A stretch of DNA of 64,000 nt, from the NCBI GenBank assembly GCA_963920665.1, contig OY987271.1:6637350-6701349 (forward strand), written 5' to 3'. Made by a program: the position numbers and the translations under genes. The notes under the pieces were generated by a model. It saw nothing but the letters and a program-made list of their open reading frames with translations. It was not told where the DNA came from and did no database searches. The stretch is from Straminergon stramineum. Taxonomy: Eukaryota; Streptophyta; Bryopsida; Hypnales; Calliergonaceae. The number at the start of each line of letters is the position of its first letter. The first letter of the stretch is position 1. Of the stretch, positions 1 to 12,140 are shown piece after piece.

Positions 1-1250
1 TTAGATCATTCATTTGAAATGTGCCCACATTGGTGTAGCATAGCATCACACTTTTCTTCAAAAGTCATTCATTGCTTTCATTTAGAATTGAGAAGATATC
101 TTGGCTATATATATGTGAGGGGTGGTAGGAGGCAACCCAACCCATATGCGATATGTAGTAGGGGCTCATTCACTCACAATTAAAAAAAAGACAACCTAAC
201 CCCTAAATCGTGGCCTAAAATTCTAAAACCGCCATTGTGTTTCTTATGTGCAAGACCAAGAGATTAGTGAAATTTGTATTGCAGTCCTACAATTCCATTT
301 GGGACGTAGTCTTACACCTGCACCCTAACGACCCGTGATCTCAAGCAAGGCCCATTGATTGTGTTATGCCATATCAACGTGGGCCCTAGTTGGATTGTAG
401 GATTTAGCATCTTGCATTGCAATCCAAATCTATTTTAAAGATGGAAGTTACTATGACATCATGAGATGAATTTACACTCTAAAGATGGAAGTTAATATTA
501 CAATCATTAATCAAGTCATTATTGTCATCTAAAACATTGATTGTAGCCACTAACTCAACCTATTGCAATCCAAATCTCATTTTTTGTCTCATTTTTTGAA
601 AAAAGACTATCAAAGGTTCATGCAAGACTTAGATGGAGTGTTTCTTAAGTGTCTATGATGGGTTGGTTTACCTTAACAATGGAACAATGTACCAAAGTGG
701 TTTGATGGATGATTTCAATTGAGTTTAAAGGATGAAAAAAAATTCATCTAATATTTTTGGTGGAAGTCGCTTAAATACATTTCAAGTCAATAGTATTGCA
801 AATGCCTTTATTATGGTATAATTCTTGACTTTTCTAAAGAAGAAGAAGCTTGATCTACTATACGATAACTTTAGTTTATACCATGATGTTATACACCATA
901 ATATTCATGTGGCAAAAAATTTAGATTTTTCAGGGTATATTTTGTATTTGATATGAATTTTTTCATTTTCTTAAATAATTCCTAGTAATTTCAAGTCCCC
1001 CCTCACACACACACATAAAGTTAAGAATTTTATGACTCTAGCACATAACATTCAATAGCCTTCATGCACCTTGCTCATCACATTGAGCCTCCTCATGTCC
1101 ACTTAGCTCTTGATGAAGTACTCTTGAGTGTAAAATATTCCACACCATCTAAGTTACTGTAGAATGAAGGCAGTAACAATGCATGCTACTGAATGTTCTG
1201 TAACTTAGTGGACATAAAATTTCATCTCTAAAGTCTAAACTCGACGAGGT
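1..1250. other. AT-rich intergenic DNA with an old interspersed repeat
   Basis: No credible gene is visible. Roughly positions 20-330 resemble positions 55,910-56,250 (shared phrases such as 'catttagaattgagaa' and 'attca(t/c)tcactca'), so this is probably a diverged interspersed repeat. A short imperfect hairpin lies at 1151-1208, where 'ctaagttact' is matched by an inverted 'tgtaacttag'. The composition changes sharply to GC-rich near 1250, at the lipoxygenase promoter. Confidence 0.4.
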
Positions 1251-1707
1251 GACCGACTCGGATTCCAACTGAAGTCCCCAGCTTCCTACCCGTATTACCC
1301 GCGTGTGCATCCCACGCTTTCCTTGTTGACAGCCCGAAGACCCCTCTGGTGACACTGGCACACCGTCCCACGCACTGTCCTGCAAGACTCTTGTGAGTTT
1401 TATGCCACCTCACAGTCGAACTCCACCCTTCGAAATCCCCCTCTGTCGAAGAAGAACGCCACCACGACCTTCAGACACAAAGACCATCACACTAACACGA
1501 GAATTCCAAGTCCCTTCACAAGCTCCACCTTGGCACCTTCACGAGCGCTATATCTCTAGCAAACTTAAACAGATTGACAGTGCGAAACAGGCGAGCTCCC
1601 CCTGACTGCCTGACACAGTAGTACCTCTCTCCCTCCCCCCTTCGAATGTACGGGACCCGACTTCATTTGTCGATATAACTCCAGTGAAGCTTGGTATTGT
1701 AGATACC
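1250..1707 (+). promoter_or_regulatory. Lipoxygenase promoter and 5' leader region
   Basis: This stretch is clearly richer in G+C and CpG than the DNA to its left and ends at the first in-frame ATG of the lipoxygenase (1708). A TATA-like string, 'gctatatctc', lies at 1548-1557, about 150 bases before the ATG, and could place transcription start near 1580. The pyrimidine-rich 'ctctctccctccccc' at 1625-1640 is typical of plant 5' leaders. No specific transcription factor site is claimed. Confidence 0.4.
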
Positions 1708-4700
1708 ATGTTGCTCAGCCAGACGTTCAAGACGGGCAGCGTGGCTGCTTCGCCATGGGGATCATCTAGTGGGAGCCAGAGCGCGCTCGTGGTGAGGAGA
1801 ATGTCGAAGCCTGTGACTCGGGCGAGTGTGAGTGGTGGGGGGAGTAGCGAGAGTAAGAGTCCCGGGTGGTTGGAGTCCAAGCTCGGGAAAGTGACGAGCT
1901 ATGTCGATAAGAGGCTCAATGGCGACGGGAAAACCGCGGTGCCGGAAGCGGGGAGCGTTGAGATGAAGGGCACGGCGCTCGTGGTGAAAAAACTGGTGAA
2001 GTGGGACGTCGTGGATCGCAGTGCGGATATCAGGGACGATATCAGTGAGATGCTGCAGGGGAAGCATGTGTCGATCCAGCTCATGAGCCGCGAAATCGAC
2101 CCCAGTACGTCTCTTTCTCAGACTCCGTCTCTCTGTCTGTCTGTGCGCTTTGCTGATTGGGTTCCCGTGAGACGAGAGTTTGAGAGTGTGGAAGCAATGC
2201 TGTGCGTGAATTGTGTGTTGATTGGGGATTGGATTGGCAGGCACAGGGAAAGAGCTGCTGAGCACCGAGGTTAACTTTGCCGGGTGGGTGACGATCTTCG
2301 ACCCCCTCACTGCCGAGCAGATCAAGTTCGAAACGAAATTCTCGGTGCCGACATCCTTCGGAACGCCCGTGGCCATCATCGTGAGGAACACGCACCCGAA
2401 CGAGTTTCTGCTGGAGTCTTTCTCGCTGGAATTACCCGATAAGACCGTCGCGCATTACATCACGAACTCGTGGGTGTACAATACCGAAACCACGAAGCCT
2501 ATCGGGCCGCGCATCTTCTTCCACAACAAGGTACGGATCGCAATTTGTACGTTTCCTTATCTCGCTATGGCCATGTATGAATACATTTACCCTGATTTTA
2601 ATGCTGTTGGATTATTATCCCCGTGTAGGCGTACTTGCCGGCCGACACGCCGCCCGCGCTGAAGGAGCTGCGAGAGAAGGAGCTGAAGGAGCTTCGTGGC
2701 GACGGCACGGGGCAACGAGTGGCCTCTGACCGCATCTACGACTACGCTCCTTATGATGACTTGGGCACGCCCGACGATCCGAAGAAGGGAGGCAAAACGG
2801 CGTACCGACCTCCGTTGGGGGGCAACGAGGAATTTCCCTTCCCTCGCAGAATTCGCACGGGCCGACCTCGCACAAAATATAGTAAGCCTCTCAAGACTTC
2901 CATTGATGCGTGTCCTTGCGCATCCCTTGCGATCTCATGGTGTTGAATTGGATGACCACGGTGCGAGTCCAGTGCCCCCTAGAAAACTGTTGCCTTGTTA
3001 TGTGTTGTTATGTGTTAAGAAAATGTTACTTCCCTCTGTAATACATTGTGAAAACGGATCTGAATACACAACAAAGCTTAAAGTATGGTTAACTTTCAGA
3101 AGGTTAACTTCGTGACCATGTCACTTTGTTATGCAAGTGTTTTGAGCTAGTGCTTGATCAGTGGTGGTTTTTGTGTTACCACTTGAGAGTTGGGATGATA
3201 ACTATGATTCCTGAGTTACAGATCCAGACACCGAGAGCCGTATCGATGGCGACTTTTACGTTCCTAGCGACGAGCGCTTCGACTACAGGAAACGGAGCGA
3301 CAACGACGCGGATCAGCTCCGATCTCAACTGCATGCTGCAAAAACGGCAGTAGCCGCGAAGATCTTGAAGAAAAACACGTTCAAAAGCCTGGATGAAGTC
3401 CATGACCTTTATGCGCGGAAAGGGGAGAGCACGTCCAACGACACCTTGCCCGGCAAGGTCGACGAGGCAGCCGAGGCTGCGGCCATTCGCGGCGGACGGA
3501 GGTTATTGACGGAGTTGGGGAAGCGGGCCGATGGGGAGCAGGGTTTCACTTTCAAATTCGAGATTCCCAAAGTTTTGAGAGGTGGGGCCTAGCTTTCCTT
3601 GGAAATTGCGCTTCTGGCTGTAGGAATGGTACTTTCGAAATAACCGTGGTCTTTTTGGCCGTTGAGCACGAGGTTGTACTTTTGCTTACAGCACCTGGTT
3701 TTTCCTTACTGTTACAGTCTCTGATTTGGAATGAAAACTACATTTGAAATTCAAGGATTCGAGGTTTGTTAGCCCAGTATTGTGTATACCTCGCTTGGTC
3801 GGCTGTCTTCACGCATACCTGTGGAACTTATGGTTGCTGACATCTCAACATGACAATACCGGAAAGAACGAGACTCAAAATATTGGCTACAGAATTGATG
3901 TCTAAGGAACTGATGGTTCTGTGTTGTTTGGAATTATATCTCCCTGCAGACGACAATGTGTGGGCGACCGATTCTGAGTACGCCCGGGAGAATCTGGCAG
4001 GCATCAACCCCATCGGAATAAAGCGCGTCACGGTAAGAACTCATGCTTCCTGGGATTGGTTTCACAACAATCGTGGTTTTGATCTAGGGTGGCGTTTTTG
4101 GCGTGTTTGGAATGGTTCATTCCCGTAAATCCTCTAGGCTAATTGAGCGACGGTGTGTGGTTTACAGGAATTTCCCATCAAGAGCAAACTCAACCCTGCT
4201 GAGTATGGTAGTCCCGAATCTGCAATCTCTGCGAAGCACATTGAGGGCCAATTGGAGGGCCTCAGCATCGAGCAGGTAGTCACACGAGTCTACTCCTATT
4301 GCTCATCTGGTTGATGTCCCTGTCTTAATCAAAAGGCATGAAGTCAACTTTTTTCACACTTTCTGTTTTCGCACCTGTTCAAGCAAGTTATGAGCAAACT
4401 CAAATCTGTTGATGTAGAAGTCTTATGTCTCCTAACTAAAGAGACTGAGCAGCTCTGTTCCTGAAAATAGTCTAGTTGCTGTTGCTGCAGCTTGTCCATG
4501 TCTTTGAAATTCAGATCCTGAACCGTTTTTTGAATCTCTTTTCAGGCTCTGTTGGAGAAGAAACTGTTCACTTTGGACCATCATGATACTTTCCTCCCAT
4601 GGGTGAAGGTTATCAATGATCTGGAAGACAGAAAAACCTACGCCTCCAGAGTGCTCTTTTTCTTGAGGAAAGACGAGACGCTGAAGCCGATTGCCATTGA

Positions 4701-7045
4701 GCTCGTTCGTGTTGAAACTGTTGGTGGAGACAAGATATCTAGAGTGTTCACCCCCGAAGAGGACTCCTCGAAGAAGAGGACTTTGTGGACGCTCGCGAAG
4801 GCTCACGCCATGAGCAACGAAATGACCATGCACCAAGCTGTCAGTCATTTGTAAGTGATCCAGCTCCTTGCCAAACCATAAATTTATCAGTTCTAGTGAG
4901 GTCTTTTTCCTTTCTATGAAATTAAGGGCATGTCAGTGGTCAGTTTCATCAAATTCCCTCCCCAAATATTCCAGGAGATAGAGATCACTCTCTGGCGCAA
5001 ATCTAGGGGCTATAGAATGTCACGGATGACGCAGACACTTATGTCTTGTGAGAGACTAACATCAGCTGTAAATTGCATTTTAATTTTGTTCTAACATCAA
5101 GGATTTGTTGGTGCAGCACTCTGTGCCATGCAGTATTTGAGTCTGCTATTATTGCCGGGCACCGTCATCTCAGCAAGTTGCACCCTCTCATGCAGCTGCT
5201 GCACCCTCATTTCAAGCACACCATCACTGTGAACACCTTTGCGAGGATGAACCTTCTTCCTTCCGATGGTACACTTGAGCAAATCTACACACCGCGTGAG
5301 TATGTTGTCCGAATGGCTTCTGCATATTACAGAGACAACTGGACGTTTTCAGGCATTGCCTTGCCAACCGACCTCATCAACAGGTATCAGAAACCTCACT
5401 GAAATCGTTTATGCTGCAGAAAGTGATACACGTACTTTTGTTGTGCCTTGTTATTTTCTACCTTCAATGCTACATCCATTATGCCTCTACCTCGGTAATC
5501 AAAGCTTGAAGGGCTAGATGGTTGGCTACCCCCGATTTCAGTATCTTATATCATTCCTGTGCTAAAGTCCTATTCAACTTTGGTGGAGCAAATCTTCTTG
5601 GTGGAGAAAATTTTCAACTTAGATCTTGTCTATCTGTAGCAAATTTTCTCCTGGATTTTATTGTGAACATGTAGTGTTGTACCTTCTTGCTGACGGGTTG
5701 TTTTTTGTTTTTGTTTTTGCGCTCGTTGTTGCAGAGGAATGGCTGAAGCCGACCCCGAAGCCAAGTTCGGCGTGAAACTGGCGATCGAAGATTACCCCTA
5801 CGCAGCCGATGGTCTTGAGCTCTGGACCGCCATGAAAAAATGGCACAAAGAGTACATCGACATCTTCTACAAGGACGACAGCGTTGTCAAAGCAGACCCG
5901 GAGCTCAACAACTGGTGGACAGAGTTTCGCAACCGTGGCCACGAGGACAAGAAGAACGCCCCTGGGTGGCCAGATCTAGACTCCAAGGAAAGTCTCGCAG
6001 AGATTCTCACCACGGTTGTATGGATTTGCACGGCCATGCACGCGCCCATCAACTTCGGCCAGTACGATTACGCAGCTTGGATGCCCCAGCACCCTTCCAT
6101 CACCCGCACATTGATTCCCGAGGAGGGCTCCAAGGAAATGGAGGAGTTTCAAGCCAACCCGGACAAGTTTTGGCTGGAGATGATTTCAGATACCTTCACC
6201 ACTGTGGTCGCTATGGCTGTGTACGAAGTGGTGGCTGCCCACGCTCCGGATGAGGAGTATATTGGCCAGAGAACTGAAGGATGGACAGCAAATGAGGAGG
6301 TTTGTAAACCCTAAACACTCTCTGAGAATTCATGGTGTCGCCCTTAGCCATCTTTCTTTCATCTCAAGCAATGTTTTAGTCGGGAAATGGCCTCTTTCTT
6401 TTGTACTACGATTGTTGATATTTCCGCGTATTGTAGCAAGTATTTGGTGGTCCTGCCTTCTGATTGTAAGTATGCGAAACGATCATAAGTTTTAGGCTTC
6501 AAGATTCAGAACTGCGCTTTGACGTTGAGGATCGTTTCTGCACTCAAATCTCATTAATTTGACATGCTCTAAATCTGATTCTGTAGTGGTTTGCAAGTAG
6601 AATTAGCCCTGAGACGCGGAGGAGGATATGAAGTGTCTGATGAATGACATTCTGGATTGCTGGATTATGAAGAAAGCACCGATTCATCCAGGACTCTACT
6701 CTGATAATTTTTGGCTGAATATTTATTACCGAGGCATTGTCCTTCAGGTTTAAAATATAAATTGAGCCCGCAATGATAGCCTAACGTTGAGACATCCAGA
6801 GGATCCACTCTTATGTTGGTTTTGTGTTTTAAAGGACTATCTTTTTTTGTGATTTATAGGTGGAGGGTGCGTTGAAGCGCTACCAGAAGGAGTTAGAAGT
6901 CATTGATAAAAACATCGTGAAGCGTAATGAGGATAAGAACTTGAAGAATCGATGTGGTGAAGGCAACTTCCCTTTCGAGTTGCTGCGACCGCTCTCTAAA
7001 CCAGGTGTGACCGCCAGAGGAGTGCCAAACAGTATCACTGTGTAG
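1708..7045 (+). CDS. LOX: Plant lipoxygenase, probably plastid-targeted, ten exons
   Basis: Linoleate/linolenate lipoxygenase, the non-heme iron dioxygenase that starts oxylipin synthesis. Exons by GT-AG junctions with consistent phases: 1708-2104, 2241-2530, 2629-2881, 3222-3581, 3950-4032, 4168-4275, 4546-4850, 5117-5383, 5735-6299, 6860-7045. They total 2814 bases, or 937 aa plus stop. The first ~65 residues are rich in Ser, Ala, Gly and Arg, as in plastid transit peptides. A PLAT/LH2 domain follows (about residues 75-235), then the catalytic domain. Iron ligands are visible: two His in SHFTLCH, then His and Asn in [10 protein letters not shown]. The carboxylate-binding Arg region reads MPQHPSITR. 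The C-terminal ligand, normally Ile, is Val here (NSITV). The start was chosen as the first ATG; an upstream in-frame GTG at 1684 is not needed. No break was found. Positional specificity (9- or 13-) cannot be read securely. Confidence 0.95.
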
Positions 7046-7600
7046 GACGTAACATTTCGGTTCCGAGGCATGTTCTATAATTCTCCGAGATACGCGGGAA
7101 GCGAGCGACCCAAGTTGTCTGTAGCTGTGTTAAGTAATGTGATAATCAAGCTTGTCGTTATTGTGCAGCATATGAACTCAGTGGATTTTTTATTATTTTG
7201 GAGAAGTAGCCAGTTACTTCAATACTCATGTGATACTTGGGTGATAGTTGGTGATATCCATATCAAAACTAGGTGATACCTAGATGAAACTTGGTGATTT
7301 GTCTTAGAAAACAACTGTAATTTGGTTCAAGGAAATGAAAATTTTCTTTGCAAAAAATAGCCAACATCTTTTGGTTGTTGCCAACTTAGTGCCTAAGAAA
7401 TACATTGTATATAAAAGTCTATTGTTGAAAGTCTATTGTTGTATCACTATTCCTCTACAATCTAAGTCCTTTTATGAAGTCTTACACATTTTGGTTATTA
7501 TCTTTAAATTCAAATATTCTATTCCATAATAGAAATTGTTATGGAAGAGGGAATGAGAAGTTATTTGGATGGAACATTACCTTGAAGTGCTACGTTCATT
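7046..7600. other. Lipoxygenase 3' flank, no gene seen
   Basis: The 3' untranslated region probably begins here, but no polyadenylation signal can be placed securely. Around 7200-7305 a short phrase, 'ggtgata', recurs several times as a weak local repeat. The rest is AT-rich and has no supportable coding frame. Confidence 0.4.
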
Positions 7601-7855
7601 GTCCAAAACAAATTCCTTGAATTTTGTATACAACAATCTAAAATGATATATACCAACATGAGAACAGCCTATGACCACTCAGATTGTCCAAAACAAATTC
7701 CTTCAATTTTGTATACAACAATCTAAAATGATATATACCAACATGAGAACAGCCTATGACCACTCAGATTGTCCAAAACAAATTCCTTCAATTTTGTATA
7801 CAACAATCTAAAATGATATATACCAATAGGAGAACAGCCTATGACCACTTAGATT
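7601..7855. repeat. Tandem repeat, three copies of an 85-bp unit
   Basis: The phrase 'gtccaaaacaaattcctt' begins at 7601, 7686 and 7771, an exact 85-base spacing. The units are nearly identical over their whole length, including 'gagaacagcctatgaccac'. A fourth, truncated and diverged copy follows at about 7927-7990. The near identity suggests recent amplification. Confidence 0.9.
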
Positions 7856-7864
7856 GCCACTCAG

Positions 7865-8480
7865 ACCTGTAATTTGGGTAGTTTGGTGCAATGAATTGAT
7901 TGTTTGGATTTGGGTATGTTTAAGGTTTAATTTTGTATACAACAATCTAAAATGACATATACCAACATAAGGACAGCCTATGACTCAGATTGTAACTGAC
8001 TTGTGCAATGAATTGATTGTCTAGATTTGGGTAGGTTTAAACTAACTTGTAATTTGGGTAGTTTGGTGCAATGAATTGATTGTTTGGATTTGGTTAGGTT
8101 TAAGTTGGGGGGTTAGTGTGTTAAAAAAATAAGGATATAGGTGCGAACAACCACTATTTTATAAAGGGTATGAATTTTTTTTTTCACGTGCTATCATTAT
8201 GTAATTTTCTAATGGGACCTATTATTCCATACTCTATAGTACTTTAAAGACGTCCAATGCCATTTTGGATACCCTAAATTACTCTAAACTCATGTATAAT
8301 TTTTAGTGATTTGTCTAGATTTGGGTAGGTTTAGTACAATGAACTGATTGTCTAGATCTAGGTAGATTGTCTGGATTTGGATAGGTTTAGTGCAATGAAT
8401 TGATGGTCTCGGTATCTTAGTGCTTGCAATTTGGGTAGGTATTTTGTGCAATGAAGTGATTGTTGCCAATATTTTTCAAA
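7865..8480. repeat. Degenerate repeats of a 'gtgcaatgaattgattgt' phrase
   Basis: The phrase 'gtgcaatgaattgattgt' followed by 'ggatttgggtaggttt' recurs many times with substitutions and variable spacing. It continues weakly to about 8780 as 'tgcaatgaa(c/t)taatt'. This is non-coding and resembles an old tandem or dispersed array. Confidence 0.6.
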
Positions 8481-11400
8481 CGTAGACCGTGGTTAGATTG
8501 TTACCAATATTATCTTGTGCAATGAGCTAATTATTGCTAACATTTTTAAGAGGTAGATTGTGGTTAGATTTGCAATTTGAACTTATCTTGTGCAATGAAT
8601 TAATGGTTGTCAATATTTTTTCAGAGATAAACTAATCAAATTTTTCAGAGATAGACCCCTTAGATTTGCAATCTGGGTATCTATTATTGCCAATATTTTT
8701 TAGAGATAGACCACTTAGGTTTGCAATTTGGATATCTTCTGCAATGAACTAATTCTTGCCATTATTTTTTCAGAGATAGAATTGGTTGAATTGATTGAAA
8801 TGCAAGTGCAATTACATTAGTCTGATAAGAACTTGAATTGATATGAATATTCAAAACCAAAAAATAAAACCATTAGTAGGTGGAGTCATGACCATCTTAA
8901 AAAGGTTCAAAATAAATGACCTACTACCCTAATCTTGTTTGATGAGTGTTATAAAAGCACAAGTTCAACCTTCTAAAAGCAACTCCTTTATTGGCTAAAA
9001 CTACAACTTTTTTTAATGGTATTTTTTCACAATTAAACTCACCTAAACCAACATTTATTAAACCACATCTTAATCAACCTTAAACCGTCTATAACTTGAT
9101 GTAAATTTGGAGTAATTCTTAGACAAAGGCACCTAATTACTTGCCCAAAGTACATGACTTCCAAACTGTACTAAAATGGGTGGGAAACTAGCAAAATTAG
9201 GAGGGTCCTATATAATACAGAATTAGGTGACTGATGAACTTGGGTTGATTGACTCTATTTTGGAAATCTTGGAGGCTCTTGATCTTCATTCCAATGAAAT
9301 TTTCAATTAGAGTATTTGAAATGATTTGCCCATTAACCTTGAAAAGACAAACCGTACGACCACAAATTTTGGAAATTCATTGCTTTTTATGCTCCATTTT
9401 CCATTTCTCCATATATAAAAGTAGATTTTTAAAATTCAAAGATATAATCACATGTTACCTACATAACCTGAAAATTTTTAGAGTTTTTCATCAAAATTCG
9501 AAATTACTATGAATATTTTAAGGAGAAATTGAAGAAAATTCATATCTAATACAAAATGTGACTAAAAAACTTAATTTTTTTTTGTCATGTGGTTATATTG
9601 TAGTTTAGAACATCATATTGTGAACCAAATTTCAATGTCATTTTAAAATGAAAAAATTAGTTGGCTGTGGTTATAAGTCCAATGTTCAAATTGTAATAAA
9701 ATGTAGAATTATATGAAGTTTTAAAAAATTCCAAAGTGGAGTATAAACAAGGTTGAGTAAGCTTAAAAGACTCCTTATAGGTCATTACTTAAAAGACCAT
9801 ACTACTAAGACTATATTGAAAACACTCCCTTTCTCTTGTAGTGATATAGAAGAAATCTTAGGTAGGTTCCAACGAAGTCAATTTTGGTTGCATGTTCACA
9901 AAAGTTGATATAAGATGTAAACATAAACCCTCTTAGTGAAGACATTATATTTCAGTGATTGGGTGCTTGGATCAAAAGTTATGTTGTTTGAAAAAAAAAT
10001 TAATTTGGGCAATTCAAGTAATTTGAGCATCTTTGGGGCATCTTTTGCTAAAACCTTCATCAACTTTTGGAATTTGGCATGTGTGTAACTAATAAAAGAT
10101 GACATAGAATTGTTCAAAGAAACAAATTTAATTAGTTAGTTAGTTGATTCTCAAATCACATTCTAAGAGGAATCAAACTTTGTGAGCTATCTGAGGGCAG
10201 TTTTTAGAAAAACATTTTCTTTAAACTTCAAACTTTGTTATCTTGCTATCTATAAAGTCAAAGTCCTTGAAATTTTCCCCACATATTCCAGATGTTTGTC
10301 TCTAATTTTTCACAATTTGGATTTCGAATAAAAAAATACCTCATTGCACAAGAAATCATCAAAAAATGACTAGTGCAATGCTAATTCACTCAACATCCTT
10401 GCATTGCAAAATGATTTAGAGTAAGCTAAGTACTATATATGCTTCTAAATTTTTGCATGAGTGTACCTAACAAGATCTAGAACTCAATGATGGAGAGGCT
10501 CGAATTTATCAAGAGCAAAAACTTTACTCCAAGAGGGCTCGAAGTTTGCCAACCTTGTTTCTTTAGATTGAAATAAAAAGTTTTTCTCACTTCAAACATT
10601 ATAATCTTTAAATCCACACAATTAGATGGATTGAGTTTTTTCAATACATTTTTATAGTAGACTATTACACATTTGTATGGTTGAAGATAAACAATATATA
10701 TTTTCAGTTTTGGACAATGCACTTAAAAATGGCAACTTTGACAATTTCTCTTGTAAAAGCACCCTCAACTCTTTAGGAGTTAAGAGCAAGGAAATAGTAA
10801 TTTCCAAAATATACTAGAAAAGCTTCTTTTGTGATGCAGTTTTTTAGCACCTTAAAAAATCAATAATACTTCAATGTAGAATCTCTACCATGCTCTAAAA
10901 CCACATTCAAAAATCCTCTCAAAAATTTGGATCAAAAATTGCAATTCTACTTTCTATATCTTCTTATTGGCTGCCTAGGTAGTTAACATTAACCCCTAAA
11001 TGTCGAGCCTATAAACAAGGAGTTAAAAGTCGAATTCCTTCATTGAGTGCTTCCATTTAGCAACTACATGTGAATCAACATTTTATTGGGATTTTTCAAA
11101 CATTAAATAACAATTATTCTTTATGCCACAAAATTTTTTATTTCATTGTGAAAAATTGAATTTCTTGAGAATTTTTGAAGAAAAAATGAAGAAAAATCAT
11201 ATCAAATGGAAAATTCTCTCAAAAAGTATGAAAATTTTGCTACATGTGTACATTCCACAAATAGAAAATAGTAGACAATGGAAATATGAACATCTCAAAG
11301 TTCTTGTGCTATAGATCTAAAGTTGAGTCAATGTTGTCATTGGGGGTATTGAAACATTTGTAGGGTGCAATACCATAATAATGTTGAAACATTACAAAAC

Positions 11401-12140
11401 ATATCAACATTACATTATAGCTACTATTCAAATGTTCTATTGGTATTATATCAAGGGTGGCAAGTCATGATCCGAGGGTAGAGGGCCACTTCAATGGCAG
11501 CGGTATGGTTGGCATGTGGACATGAATGCAGGATAAGAAACGACGCTTCAACTCTTCTAAGAAGATGGGTTGGTCCCAATAGACATATGAATGCTGCTAC
11601 AATCTCATTCAAGAAGTACCTTGTAAAGCATGTCATTTTAGTGTTTCAACATTAGAAATTAGCTATTGGACAATGTTATTCACTTTTTGCTTGCTCCATT
11701 ATTGAAGAAGTGCCACATTCAATGTTATCCAATATTTTCTTGTTCTTTCATTCAAACAATACAAGATCAAAATCTTATAATACAATCTTATGTAGGTTAC
11801 ATGTCAATGCAACATCATTTGTTGATTGGTATTTTTATGCCAATTATTGAAATATTGAAATAATGTCACATTCAATGTTGTCCATTTTTTCATGTTGCTT
11901 CATTGAAACAATATCACATCAAAAGTAGTGATATAATTCTATTGGGGATACATATCAATGCAACATTATTCATTGGATATTCCATATTTCTCTTAAATAG
12001 AATAAAAGAGCCACAATGTGTATATTCACATTTTATGTCCAATTTTCAAAATCCTTGAAATGTTCTAAAGTAATAAGTTTTTGACACTTGGACACTTCGA
12101 AATTCAATATCCACCTCTGAAATTCCAATATTTCTCATTG
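8481..12140. other. AT-rich DNA with decayed repeats, no gene seen
   Basis: No coding frame is supportable. A relic of the TTAA-flanked family described at 37425-38350 is likely at about 10,200-10,781. It shares phrases such as 'cttcaaacattataatctt' and ends with 'ctttaggagttaa' at 10,769-10,781. A similar left end, 'ttaacccctaaa', lies near 10,988. At 9826-9843 'tcttgtagtg' resembles the right end of a CACTA element, but no partner was found. Around 11,330-11,990 short phrases containing 'caatgttgtcc' and 'aatatcacat' recur. Confidence 0.4.

Noticed and set aside
1762..2395. Minus-strand frames of 104 and 209 aa over the start of the lipoxygenase
   Set aside because: They are shadows of GC-rich lipoxygenase exons; the plus-strand exon structure explains the region.
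9826..9843. Right end of another CACTA element ('tcttgtagtg')
   Set aside because: No matching left end, subterminal array or duplication was found within reach.
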